From Thuidium tamariscinum (Eukaryota > Streptophyta > Bryopsida > Hypnales > Thuidiaceae), in the NCBI GenBank assembly GCA_947034885.2, contig OZ019759.1, forward strand, positions 10,914,501 through 10,978,500: a stretch of 64,000 nt of DNA, read 5' to 3'. Shown here in pieces: positions 11,902-21,763 of the stretch. The notes beneath the pieces were generated by a model. That model did no database searches. It was not told the origin of the DNA and worked only from the letters and a program-made list of their open reading frames with translations. The translations under genes were made by a program, and so were the position numbers. Every line of letters starts with the position of its first letter. Position 1 is the stretch's first letter.

Positions 11902-11930
11902 CACTAGGAGAAAACCCTGTTTTATTGGAC
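11902..11930 (+). repeat. Left terminal inverted repeat of the CACTA
   Basis: Begins CACTAGGAGAAAACCCTG directly after CTT. It matches the reverse complement of 54763-54791. Confidence 0.85.
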
Positions 11931-13931
11931 GGCGGCATGAACATGCGTTACGTTTAAAAAAACATCAGGCATGTCTACCGTGCATGTCTAGAGAAATCCG
12001 TCAAGTTTGATGGGCAAAAAACATAAGAAAAACGGCTTGTTCGAGGTCTGTTTTCAAGAGGACATCACCGAAAACAGGGTAAAAACTGAGAGCCACCTGC
12101 TCCGAAATTACTTGCCATGTCACTGCCACGTGGGCGCCACATGTAAAGTGGCTGCCACGTCAGGAAAATTGGGTCTGCCCGTCGATGACGTGCACTGTGA
12201 CATCAGCATAACGGAGGGTGAAAACGGGCTGAACAACCTGTTGCGCATCACGTTCTGCTGGATAAGTGCTTGTTTCGAGTGACGTTTTTTTTAATGCACA
12301 GCCTGTCCTACGTCACGTACATTTTACGTATTCCCTAACGTTTAGCATGTTCTGAATTTTAACTTAGTGCTCTGTTTCTTGCTTGCCCGACATGTTGGAT
12401 GCCGCACAGAACATCTTTGAAGCCTTACAGAAAATGAATATTCTGAAAGGGAGCTTTCCTAGAACGGCATTCGTAACGTGTCATGTGCTTCTGTGTGTCT
12501 CATACTTGCACATTTATGGTGTTCTTTGTAGTGATGGAAATTTCTTTACACTTTTATCATGTGCGGCTTTGCGTCTCACTCTTTTACATTTGTGGTGTTC
12601 TCTGTAGCAAGGGGAAATTCTCTAGAGTTTTGTCAGGTCAACCGTAACATGGAGTACTAATTATCATTACAGTGCCTCGTATTATGCTACATAGTTTAGC
12701 ACATTAAGCATGATGTGGGTATCCTGTTTTATATGCAGTCATTTGTTGCATTAATGGATTCTGTGTTCTTAGTGTCATCTAACAAGACAGATATTGGTTA
12801 TTATGAAGTAGCCCTTCTACTTCAGGGCCTGTCCGCTGCAAGCATTTCATGGAACACTCAAGCATGGAACAGAAGTTCTTCATCATGTTCCTGACGCATG
12901 CCAGTGCTACTTGAGAACTATATCTAAATACACGTTCCAACGAGTAACTTCAGCGGTCACTGCTATGTACCACGTTACAGTCACACATTGAAGAATTTCA
13001 TGAACAGTATGTTCCATACAGGAGGACATGTGTGACCTCGGACGTTCATCTTGGTCTCCAATTGTGTTTTACTGTAATGTACAACATTACAGCTCGCCCA
13101 CGTAATTGTAGGACTTACCTTTTACAACATGCCTTTGAAATAGGTTTGGTGTGCTCACTGTGGACAGTACAGGGTCACATAATGACATGCTTCTATAGAT
13201 GTGGTGCATGTGACAATGCCTAGCACTATTATGTACAGAGTTACCCAACTAAGTATGCATGGAGCAATGCATGAAGGTTTCTTTCATGCTCAAAACAAGT
13301 GTGCCTCGCAAGAAATGGATAGTTTCAAACATTGTTTACCATCGTGCACTGGTCTGTGTTCCTGTACATGCTTGTCAATACTCAGTAGAGATATATGTTT
13401 GCACATGCATTCTCAAATGATTGGACATGTTGTTTGCTTCACACGAATTTACAGATGGCGACTTGCACAATCCATATTCATTCCAGAATAACTGGTAGCA
13501 CTTTAGGTACAGAAGTGTGAAAAAATTTAAAGGCCACAATTATCATAAAGCAGTGCTGAGTTCCTAATGAATACCTCCACTGACTACGCCTCACTTCAAA
13601 TATGCTGAACTAGGCAATTCTCTCCAGCAAATAACCTGCCATGCCCAATGGATTTGCAGAGCTATTCAACTACCTTACAAGACTTTGCCACATACAAACG
13701 TGTGTTCACTATTCAAGAGTGAATGAGAAGTTCACACCTTCCTGTTTGCCACATACAAGGCATGCAATGAGTATGCAGTTTTCAGTGATGGTATTCACAT
13801 ACTAGAGAAGTTCGTGCTTCACCTGTACAACTTCATAGCGGAGTGAAGATGCCGAAAACTTAAATTCAGCTGTCTGCTTACTGCAATCATGTCAATGTCA
13901 TCATGTAAGCCCTTTTCATGTAGGAAATGCT
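11931..13931. other. CACTA left subterminal region, non-coding
   Basis: The first 400 bp contain repeated short words (AACATG, CTTGTTC, GCCACGT) also seen in inverse orientation at the right end, as expected of transposase-binding subterminal repeats. The rest (about 12.3-13.9 kb) is non-coding with no recognisable domain and is interrupted by E2 at 13932. Confidence 0.55.
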
Positions 13932-13959
13932 AAGGCCTTATTCGTTAAAATGAGACAAA
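13932..13959 (+). repeat. Left terminal inverted repeat of E2
   Basis: Identical over 28 bases to the reverse complement of 32767-32794 and preceded by TGCT. Confidence 0.85.
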
Positions 13960-14447
13960 ACGGTGATTTTGAGACTTTCAAAAATGACTACGAAGTTGCC
14001 CTTGATGAAGAAGTTGTTGAATCCAACGATAAATAGAGGCGAACTTGACGTCCCTCAAAGAATTCGGGAGACTTATAGAGATAAAAGATAGTTGTTTGCA
14101 CTATGTGATGATGTCATAAATGAAGCCAAAAAAGAACATTGATTTTCGAAGGAATGAAATGAATCAATTACCTTGGGCATTCGCATACACAAGCAATATA
14201 CAACTTTTCTGAACAAGTTTTATTGAAGTGCATGAATTGTGAAATTCTATGATTGATTTCGAATCCAATGAAAGACTTGAACGAGGTCAATGTACAGTCA
14301 AGAAGCCCTCAACTTCTTCCACCTTTTTCTCATGTCATTTGGATACTAAGCTTTAGACCTGACTATACACAAAGGAAGGACCTTCTCAGTCTAAGACGCG
14401 TGAGCTCATAGAACTTTCTATTTATAGTAAAAAGATCTGAAAGCGAT
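13960..14447. other. E2 left subterminal region
   Basis: About 490 bp, AT-rich, non-coding. Same length as the E1 counterpart (821-1309). Probably the ORF3 3' untranslated region and transposase-binding sequence (inference). Confidence 0.4.
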
Positions 14448-15378
14448 TTAGCTTTCAAAGTTGCCTTCTCTTTCTAGGCCATCTCTATTATTTACCGTTC
14501 CTGCTTCTATGCCTCTTAGCTTTGCGAGACCCCTTAAGATGTCCTCGCGTCGAGAGGAATAATGCGACCCCCTTTCTCTGTACAACGTTTTGGTCTCGCT
14601 CATACTATGGCATTCACAGGCTTTTCGTTTTGATGGATTTAGGGTTCTTTGAGGACCTCTTGAAGTGGAGAGAGATTTGGATGGTCTCTGTGGGGGCTTG
14701 GGCAACGAGGCCTTCACACCGGCTATGTACGGAAAGGTATCTCCAACTGACATTGCCTCCAAAGAGCGTCGATGATCTCGAACAATTCGCTGACGGAAAA
14801 GACTGTCCGCCGCCGGCAGACGTCTCGTTCCAGTGGACTTGGAGGATCGTGTTTGGTTATCCTCGACTCGAGGAAGGCGGACAGTTTGTTCGGAAGTGAT
14901 AGGTTCAATCTGGGTCCCTTCCCTCGGTGCACTCGTGGACTTCACTGCGACGGTAGTGTTAGTAGACGTCGGACAGGGAGCCTGGACAGCATCCTCGAGT
15001 CGAGGATGCACTTCCGCCTCTTCGACAGGGAGTTCCAACTTTCGGCTGGTCGCTCCGTCTTTTTGCGGAGTCGGCGACCAGGACCTTCCCCGACTCGAGG
15101 ATGTCTGTTTCAACAGCGACGGCGAGCAGATGGGAGTCCTGCCTGTCGTGCGACTCGGGGGACTGTCGACGACGCCGTCTTCAATGTTTCCCTTGGAAAA
15201 GTCTATGGCGGCGGACGCCGCATCCGTGGCTTCACAGAGCATGTACGGTTTGGACACGGGAATTGTTTCGTAGCTCCCACCTCTAGATTCAGAGGTGCAC
15301 AACGACTGCTTTCTCCGTACCAGAGAGGAGGCTCTTCGTGAGCTTCTCCCTGCCAGGCGTGAAAGGGAAAGCTCCAAC
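14448..15378 (-). CDS. ORF3 of E2: SP/TP-rich protein of unknown function
   Basis: I do not recognise the family. The frame is open from a likely acceptor (CTTTTATTGCAG, exon from 15378) to the stop at 14448. Without splicing it would open further up to 15473. It keeps all blocks of the E1 copy: ATDAASAAIDFSKGN, VDSPPS...RTPICSPS, SWSPTP, and a C-terminal SRREDILRGLAKL. Two palindromes fall in the coding sequence and encode HPRLEDA and LPRVEDN. The conserved blocks separated by variable serine/proline-rich linkers suggest short linear motifs in a disordered chain. It lies only about 140 bp behind the FCP1-like stop. A TATA-like run at 15513-15527 could serve as its own promoter. Confidence 0.55.
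14858..15009. repeat. Two palindromes inside ORF3 coding sequence (E2)
   Basis: 14858-14876 is a partial unit and 14989-15009 is a perfect one (GCATCCTCGA, G, reverse complement). Both are in the open frame and have the pyrimidine arm class, unlike the intronic units of E2. Confidence 0.85.
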
Positions 15379-15512
15379 CTGCAATAAAAGGATAGTTCCA
15401 AATCCAAAGAAATCCGTTCTATGAGTACATAGATGCATGCGGAACGCGGTATCCGTGAGGATTTACGAAGCACAATACTTTGAAAACGAGATAGAATCTC
15501 ATGAAAAATACT

Positions 15513-15527
15513 TTATATATATATATA
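15513..15527 (-). promoter_or_regulatory. Possible TATA box for ORF3
   Basis: A TATATATATATAAAG run read on the minus strand lies in the short gap between the FCP1-like stop and the ORF3 open frame. It could equally be a simple AT repeat. Confidence 0.25.
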
Positions 15528-15608
15528 CCAAAAAACGTAACGTACATACAAAAATTAGATACCATTTGCCTGGACTCCCTCGATGCCTAATTCTACAATC
15601 AAAAAAAT

Positions 15609-16397
15609 CTACTTCCTACAACGCCGACGTCTCTCGACGGTTATGCCCGCCACGGGCACTTCAAAACGAGTGTTCATGCAATCGGCCGACTCCCTCATGA
15701 CCTCAAGGATTTCCCTGAGGTGAAAATGGTCGGGAGAGAGGGGGCTATTGCCTATCCTATTTTCGTCTACATATCGAAGCAGCCCCCCATGGGGGTTGCA
15801 CCCCGAATGCAGCCGTCGGAGCCACGGGAGTAGCTGTCCTATGAGGACGTCATCCCTCCGATCGAGGTAGCTCCACGTCTGGAGGAAGATGGCATTCCCG
15901 GATTCATTGCAGACACTCTTTTCGGGAGAGTCATCAATGAGCAAGGTGTCGTCCGAGGAAAACGACGACCCCGCATTACCGATAGTGTCGAACAGACCGT
16001 GTTTCAGGACTTTCATGTTCAATTCTTTCGGACCACGGTGGAAGAACTTCCCGGGACTGTACTCTATCTTCATGCAGTTTTCCTGTCCTAGGACGTTGAA
16101 GGGCGGCCTGCACCTCGCGAACAAGTGTCCCACGATGGCCTCCGCGTTATACTTATACATGGACGACCAGACCACGACCTTATTCGCGAATTCGGACACT
16201 TGTCTCAAAAACTCGTCGACATTCGGCCTAGCGAAAACGGCCTTGGACGCGATGATGGTCGGGTACCGATGGCTGAGAACATTGTCTTCGACCTTGTAGT
16301 GCTTGAAATCTCTGCCGAATTTCGCCGACGATGAGTGACACAGCACACCGTTGAGGTCGAAGACAATGTTCAGCCACTTCCTCCTCGGCGGAGGCAT
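15609..16397 (-). CDS. FCP1/NIF-type HAD-family protein with DLNG motif
   Basis: A 262-residue protein from ATG at 16397. HAD motif I appears at about residue 12 as FDLNGVL, where active FCP1/SCP phosphatases have DLDxT: the second aspartate is replaced by asparagine. Motif II is VVWSSM at about residue 75, and motif III is LLIDDSPEKS at about residue 145, both well kept. The domain occupies most of the chain. Plants have a known FCP1-like branch with DLNG. The exchange is also present in the E1 copy, so it is a family trait and the protein may be a binding module or a poor phosphatase (inference). An acceptor at 16449-16450 indicates an upstream, probably untranslated, exon. FCP1 relatives dephosphorylate SP motifs of RNA polymerase II, which makes the adjacent SP-rich ORF3 noteworthy. 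Confidence 0.75.
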   Translation of the reverse strand: MPPPRRKWLNIVFDLNGVLCHSSSAKFGRDFKHYKVEDNVLSHRYPTIIASKAVFARPNVDEFLRQVSEFANKVVVWSSMYKYNAEAIVGHLFARCRPPFNVLGQENCMKIEYSPGKFFHRGPKELNMKVLKHGLFDTIGNAGSSFSSDDTLLIDDSPEKSVCNESGNAIFLQTWSYLDRRDDVLIGQLLPWLRRLHSGCNPHGGLLRYVDENRIGNSPLSPDHFHLREILEVMRESADCMNTRFEVPVAGITVERRRRCRK

Positions 16398-17097
16398 GAT
16401 CGGACGCTCGATCCTCCGCACGACCTCTCCTCCTGCCTGCGACACTACCTGATCAAAGAAAAACAACAAAGAATTGGAGTTACCTGAATAATTGTAGGAC
16501 TGGTAAAGCCAAAGTGCGGAGAGACGCATTGCACCTCGCTACTCAATTGCACCCTTCCCTTAGGAATTGGCTTCATGGGTAGCGGGGGATGCAAGCTGAC
16601 ATCTACGTCGAGCTGAGCCAAAAACATCGACAAGGGAATGCAATTAGACACGTTCACTAATGTGGATTGAAAATTTTGCAACTTTTTATTTACATGTTGT
16701 ATAATGTACATCTCCAAAACGTTCAGGCCGCCATAACTGCACATTCTATTACTACTCTACAATATTTACTACACTCTGCCCACCGCGGACGGGTTCTCCG
16801 TTAGCGCCAGGACTTTAAGGAGTGGTGACCCCCCCCTGTCAAACAGCAATAATCGCAATGAGATTTCAAACCCAGTCAGAACTAACTCTGACAAGTCAAC
16901 CACATGATCCCAGGAATATTTAATCAATCCAAAGCATAAGGATTCGGTTGTTCTACCTGCGCGGGTTCAGCTATTTGATGCGCAGATTGCTCCTCTAGCG
17001 CCACCGCACGAGCTTGGAGTTCCTCCTCATCGGGGTCGTTCTCGCCGTAGTCCAACCTCTTCTCCTCTTCGATCGCAAGAGACGTCTCCACAGTCCT
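16398..17097. other. Spacer between FCP1-like gene and large gene tail (E2)
   Basis: Contains the acceptor and presumably the promoter and first exon of the FCP1-like gene, and the 3' end of the large gene. Short open frames show no known domain. Confidence 0.4.
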
Positions 17098-18597
17098 CTA
17101 AACTTCTTCAATGATTTGGGAAGGTGGAGGCGCTGAGGCAATGGGCTCTATCGCGTGAGATTCTTGGATATCGTCGAGTCGACGATAATCCCGAGCTTCC
17201 CCTTCAGTAGGCCCTCGCGTTTGAGGCACGGCAACCTCAAACGAGGCGAGTTCCGGCGAGGATGCTCTTGACCGGAGTTGAGATGCCGGAGTGCATTTCA
17301 CAACCTCAGTCTCCGCCAATGAGACGACTGCGGCAGTATCCTCGACTCGAGGATGCGGAAGCCCTGATACCAATTCCTGGACTCCGGGAGGGACTGGAAT
17401 GGTGGATGTGGCAGGTGACGGAAGGGCGGACGACTAACCCAGTTGAGTGACCATCATCGTCAGTTTTTGCACTTGAAGCTCCAGCGTAGAAAGCTTTTGC
17501 TTGGACTGATTGGACTCCTGAGTGACCGCGATGAGTTCTCGTTTGGTTTCAGCCAACTCCTTGTCCCTGGCCTTCCTCTCGGGCGACCCTTTTCTCCCTC
17601 ACCTCTTCCTCCCTTGCCCAGTAGTCCTTCTCCACCTTAATCGTCTTTCCGCCAGGCAGGATGATCGGTTTCAGTTCAACCTACTTGAAGGTGGCGTCGC
17701 GGTCCTCGTCGTTGTGATCGGATTCGTGCGGATGGTCCATCGGGTCGTCATCATCCCCGAAGTCGTAGTAGAGGGGTTTCCCATCATTGTCGACCTCACC
17801 GACGGGGAGTCTCCTCTCTTGCATCACTACGACCTCGTCGCCGGAAGCCTCCTCGTGTTCATTGGGAGGGTCATTCATAAACGCGTCCTCCTCCCCACCG
17901 AAGCCCAATGAATCGTCCTCCTGCCTCTTCTTCGTCCTCCGCTCCGCCTGCTGCCGTTCCCAATCGGAATCGGTCTCAATGTCCTCGTCTTCGCCCCCGT
18001 CACCTTCTCCCTCCTCGCTTTCTTCCCCATCGCCTTCTCCCCCCTCGCTTTCTTCCCCATCGCCTTCGTTATCTTCATTCTCTTCTTCAGAAGAGGATTG
18101 GGGACGCTACTCTTGGATGGCCTAGACTTCGACCAACTCCAGATCCGTAGCAGCGGGTCGGGAGACAGTACCCGGCGTAGCGGATACGGAGGCAACACCT
18201 GCCACAGCGGGTCGAGAGACATTGCCTTGCGCAGCGGGTGCGGGGACTGCTGCTGGCTTGGACATCCAAAGGTAAATCTGGAACGTGTTCGTTCCATATT
18301 CGTCTATGCCTTGCACCCCTGGATCTACGGTTACGTGGGGGCCGATATTCTCCCGCACCCGAGTGTCTGGTTGAATTTCATCTGCCGGCGACACTAGAGT
18401 CATGGGAGGCGAAGGGGGGGAGTTGAAGTGCACCAACTCCAGTTCACGAGTTTTGGGCTTCACGTACGTCATGGAGTATGGTGAGTTACTCATCATGAAG
18501 TCACGATCATCCATCTTCTTGGCCACAAGGGCAATTGCCTGATATGATTTCACCTCAGACCTATGAACGAATCTATAGTAATACGCCCCGAACATCT
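17098..18597 (-). CDS. 3' exon(s) of the large gene: acidic, low-complexity tail (E2)
   Basis: Exon from a TTGTTGCAG acceptor at 18598. It opens with FGAYYYRFVHRSEV and KSYQAIALVAKKM, which could be the last strand and helix of the methyltransferase-like fold. Then follow NSPYSMTYVKPK and GIDEYGTN, shared with E1. Further on (about 18115-17681) a glutamate/aspartate/glycine-rich run with tandem GDGEESE units and a KKRQEDD stretch appears in a different frame, so an intron or frame change lies near 18120. The last block (17373-17098) carries palindrome peptides HPRVEDT and DYRRLDD. The tail is conserved in style, not in detail, between copies. Confidence 0.45.
17168..17356. repeat. Two palindromes inside the coding tail (E2)
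   Basis: 17168-17188 (core TATCGTCGA, G, reverse complement, perfect) encodes DYRRLDD. 17336-17356 (core TATCCTCGA, C) encodes HPRVEDT. Both lie in the open frame on the minus strand. Confidence 0.9.
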
Positions 18598-18792
18598 GCA
18601 ACAATGAGATAATTATATTTAATTCCAAAACAATACTACGAAGTAAATTACATGCTGTCAAGGTTATCGTCGACTCGATGATAAAATATTTGGTATCTTT
18701 TTGATTGTGTTGGTAGCCCTAAACTAAAGAAGGGAATACGTGAGAAGGTATCGTCGACTCGACGATAACTATAATGGTTTAGGAAATAGTAC
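18598..18792 (-). other. Intron with two palindromes (E2)
   Basis: A 195-bp phase-0 intron (donor AAAG|GTAC at 18792, acceptor at 18598). Palindromes lie at 18664-18684 and 18748-18768, both with G at arm position 6. The E1 intron at the same place holds three of the other class. Confidence 0.8.
18664..18768. repeat. Two intronic palindromes (E2)
   Basis: 18664-18684 has arms TTATCGTCGA and TCGATGATAA, and 18748-18768 has GTATCGTCGA and TCGACGATAA, each with central C. Changes at position 6 of the left arm (C to G) are accompanied by changes of the partner base in the right arm (G to T or C). Confidence 0.9.
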
Positions 18793-20118
18793 CTTTGCGG
18801 CGAGCATGAACTTCGCTCCCGCGAAGACGCCCAGGACGTTCTCTTCAGACACTGCAAAAGCCTGAAGCATTTCTAAATAGAACTCCATACGGAGTTCGAA
18901 AGGCTCGATTCTCCACTTCGCCTCAGTGTTCTTCGCCCACTCGGAGAAGTACACGTTCTGGACGGGACATCTGTACAATGACTTCACCAAGCTTCGGCAT
19001 GATGAAGCAAACTCGTCATTCTTCTTAAAACAGAAGACGAGCGGCACATCTGGAGCTACCCCACGGTTTGTCACGTTGTCGAGCAGCTCCACCCGCGCTG
19101 GTCTATACGAGGACAATACGCAGTCGTAGTTCCTCAGCTTCAATGCTGCGAATGCCGTCGCGGCATTCATGTCTTGCGGCCCCTGCAAGACAAAAAGCCA
19201 GATGCTCGGGGTGGTGATCTTCGGTTCCAGTTTTGCCGACAGAAAGTTCAGTACTTTGTCGACGGCGCTGGTCGTCTCCATGGGCTTCGACCGTGGAGCG
19301 ATTCTCAAGTCCACCAGGGCAAACCTCACATCCCGAGAATTGTACCGATAACTGGAGCTAGTTACCAGCGCCTTCTTTAAGTAGTCCACCCCACGAATCT
19401 GTACACCTCCAGTGAGTTCTGGTAGCTGATACTTCAGCTTCATGAACTTGTTAAACATATACAGGACCCCGGGAAATGCCTTCTCGAGATCCTTCGCTCT
19501 CTTCAGCCAAGCATCGTTTCGCAGGCGTCTCTTGAAGTACTCAGCAGAGGGTTGCGTGAGCAAAAAATCCCAGGAGGCCGAGGTAAAGCGATGTCTGGCT
19601 TTCCAGGCCTTCCAGGTCTTGTCAATAACATCACCACCACTGTTAAAGAAATTGAGATCCGGGTTGATTGCCATCAAGTTTTGGAGGACAACTTTCTTGC
19701 GCTTCCTCCGCTCAACCCACTCCTTGTGGGTCATGTTGTCGGGCACGAGGACTCTCGTCGCAGAGACCGAAACCTTGGGGTACAAGGCTATGCGTCCTGG
19801 AGTTAATCCCAGGAGGTGAACCGCATTTGCACCGAAGTCAACATCCGTGAAATGGCCGCAGTGTTTAAAGAACTCCCTCTTTAGGGACATGCTCTTTATT
19901 TTAAAGCCCTTTCCGGCTTTGTATGGCTCGCATGTCATGGGATCAATCAAATCACCCTCGGAGTGTTGCGTCAAGAAACTCTCCCAGAATGCCCAGAGGT
20001 TATCCAGAAGGGTAATTATTTGGATCTCGTTTTTGAGCTCCGCTGTACCTTTAATCGAAGCGCTGTCTCCTTCAGGATTAATGTTCCTGAATCGCTCGAT
20101 GACAGCATCGGTGAAACT
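18793..20118 (-). CDS. Methyltransferase-like exon of the large gene (E2)
   Basis: Open throughout from the acceptor at 20119 to the donor at 18792. Begins FTDAVIERFRNINPEGD. Later blocks are LKREFFKHCGHFT, WVERRKRKKVVL, SASWDFLL and GVQIRGVDYL, then a predicted strand ending VDLRIAP, a WLFVLQGP strand, LVFCFKKND, and near the end ELRMEFYLEMLQAFA followed by NVLGVFAGAKFMLAAK. The last piece resembles the SAM-binding motif of beta-class DNA N4/N6 methyltransferases (VLDPFAGSGTT..AA), and VDLRIAP occupies the place of DPPY. Both are altered, so catalysis is doubtful. The WVERRKRKK block could contact DNA. The fold assignment is inference. Conservation with E1 across 440 residues shows it was under selection while the family spread. 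Confidence 0.5.
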
Positions 20119-20332
20119 CTAATTGAACAGAGAATAAACAGAATGTCAGCGAAAATTAACATTCTAACACGCTATCATCGACTCGATGATAGGCAGAACA
20201 TTATGAGAAAGATAGAAACCACACCTCAAGGTTTGAATCTCCCCACATCACATCCTCAGAACCAAACACAAATAAACGTGGAATTCATATCGATATCGTC
20301 GACACGACGATAATGGGTCGACTTCAACTTAC
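20119..20332 (-). other. Intron with two palindromes (E2)
   Basis: A 214-bp intron with donor ACG|GTAAGT at 20332 and acceptor TCAATTAG at 20119. It carries palindromes at 20172-20192 (perfect arms) and 20293-20313. Confidence 0.85.
20172..20313. repeat. Two intronic palindromes (E2)
   Basis: 20172-20192 has perfect arms CTATCATCGA around C. 20293-20313 has ATATCGTCGA and ACGACGATAA. Both have purine at arm position 6. Confidence 0.9.
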
Positions 20333-21763
20333 CGTATACTTCTCGAGCTTAAAAACGGCTTGGTTTTTTCTTGTGGCGCCCTCTGAGTGGGTGTCAGTGG
20401 GGCGCTCGTACGTGACCCAGATGCTTCTGCAACTAATAATTTGGTTACCCCACGTCGGCTGCGCGTGGTTCAAATGGTTAGTGCAGTTGTAGAACTTCGA
20501 GATGCTCCTCAGTTTGTTATCGTCGAGCGACCACACGATATATGCATCCCATGTTTGCAGTTCTACTTTTCGAGCCTCTCCACAACCACTTTTCTGAAGT
20601 TCCTGAGAGGCAGTAATGCTGTGTTGGCCGTTTATTATCATGAATTTGCCATCTTTAATTTCATCCCATGTCTTCGGCCTCTCTTCGAGAAGCTTATCTT
20701 GAAGGCCAACAGGGGTGAGGCAAACCTTCTGCCGTTGCTTAGCATCTATCAATTGAACTAGCTGCTTCTTTACGGCATCCACAATATCGCGTTGAAGAGT
20801 ACAAATGACGTACTCTAGCTTTGCCACAATGCACTATTTGATGTCAACTTCTACTGTCTCACTACTGAACAAAAAACAATTTTTGTGCTCTTTCCAGAAC
20901 TCTCTCTGGATGACCGAGAACTTCTCAAAGTCTGTTTTATCAGACTGAGTAGGTGCTGGACCGGCTGACAGCGTTGTAGTGAGCGCCGAACCAGAACTAC
21001 CACCTGTTACTACAGCAGACGAAAGACTTTTCTTCCGTTTCCTGCTTGATTCTCCTTCTCGAGAAGGTGCATCTCGTTTCTTCGGCTCTGAACGTGATTG
21101 ACCGGGCCTCGTCACTTGGCTCCCAGACCGTGAAAGCGTGGAGACTCTCGCGGCCGGAGTTGATGTTTCTTCTCGTTGCCTCTGATTGGTGGGGCGGCCA
21201 AGAATAGGTTGCCTTTGAACATTTTCTAAGGCATACCGGTCCAGTGTCTGAAAAATTAGCCGCAGTCTGCTTGCATTCGACCGGGCCGTGCTGTCTTTCC
21301 AGGGAACAAAGCCAGACTTCACGAACTGCGCGTTCAATGCATCCATTTCACCACCTTCAAGAAAGGTCATGAGCGCATCCAAATCAAATTTCCCGTGGTA
21401 GCCGTTGACGTCTATGACGACAGAATGGCAATGCTCTTTCGATTTTCCATCATTGTCCACCTCCCGCAGCACAATCAAAACATAATTCTTTTGGTGCTCC
21501 TCAATAAGTGTCACTTTCTCCCTGATATTCCAAGGAATATATGTCGTCGTCCCTGCAACCCGGTATCGGAGGTAAACATAATTTCGAAACCGATTCACAC
21601 CAAAGCTCCATGTGTGAATATGGTCCTTGAATTGCCAGAGCGTGTCGTAGCTGTCCTCCATCTCCCCAATGAAGGGCTCGCCGACTAACGGGTTCACAAA
21701 CGGCTGAAGATGGTGCTTAGTCGCAGAGTAGTCGTAGCCGTCGTTTGTCTCCATGGCGGACAT
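20333..21763 (-). CDS. N-terminal and ParB-like exon of the large gene (E2)
   Basis: The ATG at 21763 follows a likely acceptor (CTACAAATACAAG). The first 160 residues form a conserved domain I do not recognise (YDYSAT, GEMEDSYDTLW, GVNRFRNYVYLRYR, VTLIEEHQKNYVL, HSVVIDVNGYHGKFDLDALM), shared with 54851-55345. A basic serine-rich linker (KKRDAPSREGESSRKRKKS) looks like a nuclear localisation signal. After FWKEHKNCFLF the frame meets a stop at 20834-20836. The same frame then continues with VCLTPVGL, KDGKFMIINGQHSITASQEL and WDAYIVWSL. IINGQH resembles the DGHHR/NGQHR core of ParB/sulfiredoxin-fold domains. In E1 a stop lies at the equivalent codon, so either a small intron, read-through or parallel decay is involved. 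Confidence 0.55.

Noticed and set aside
17787-18125. Serine/proline-rich plus-strand open frame
   Set aside because: It is the antisense of the acidic repeats in the large gene tail.
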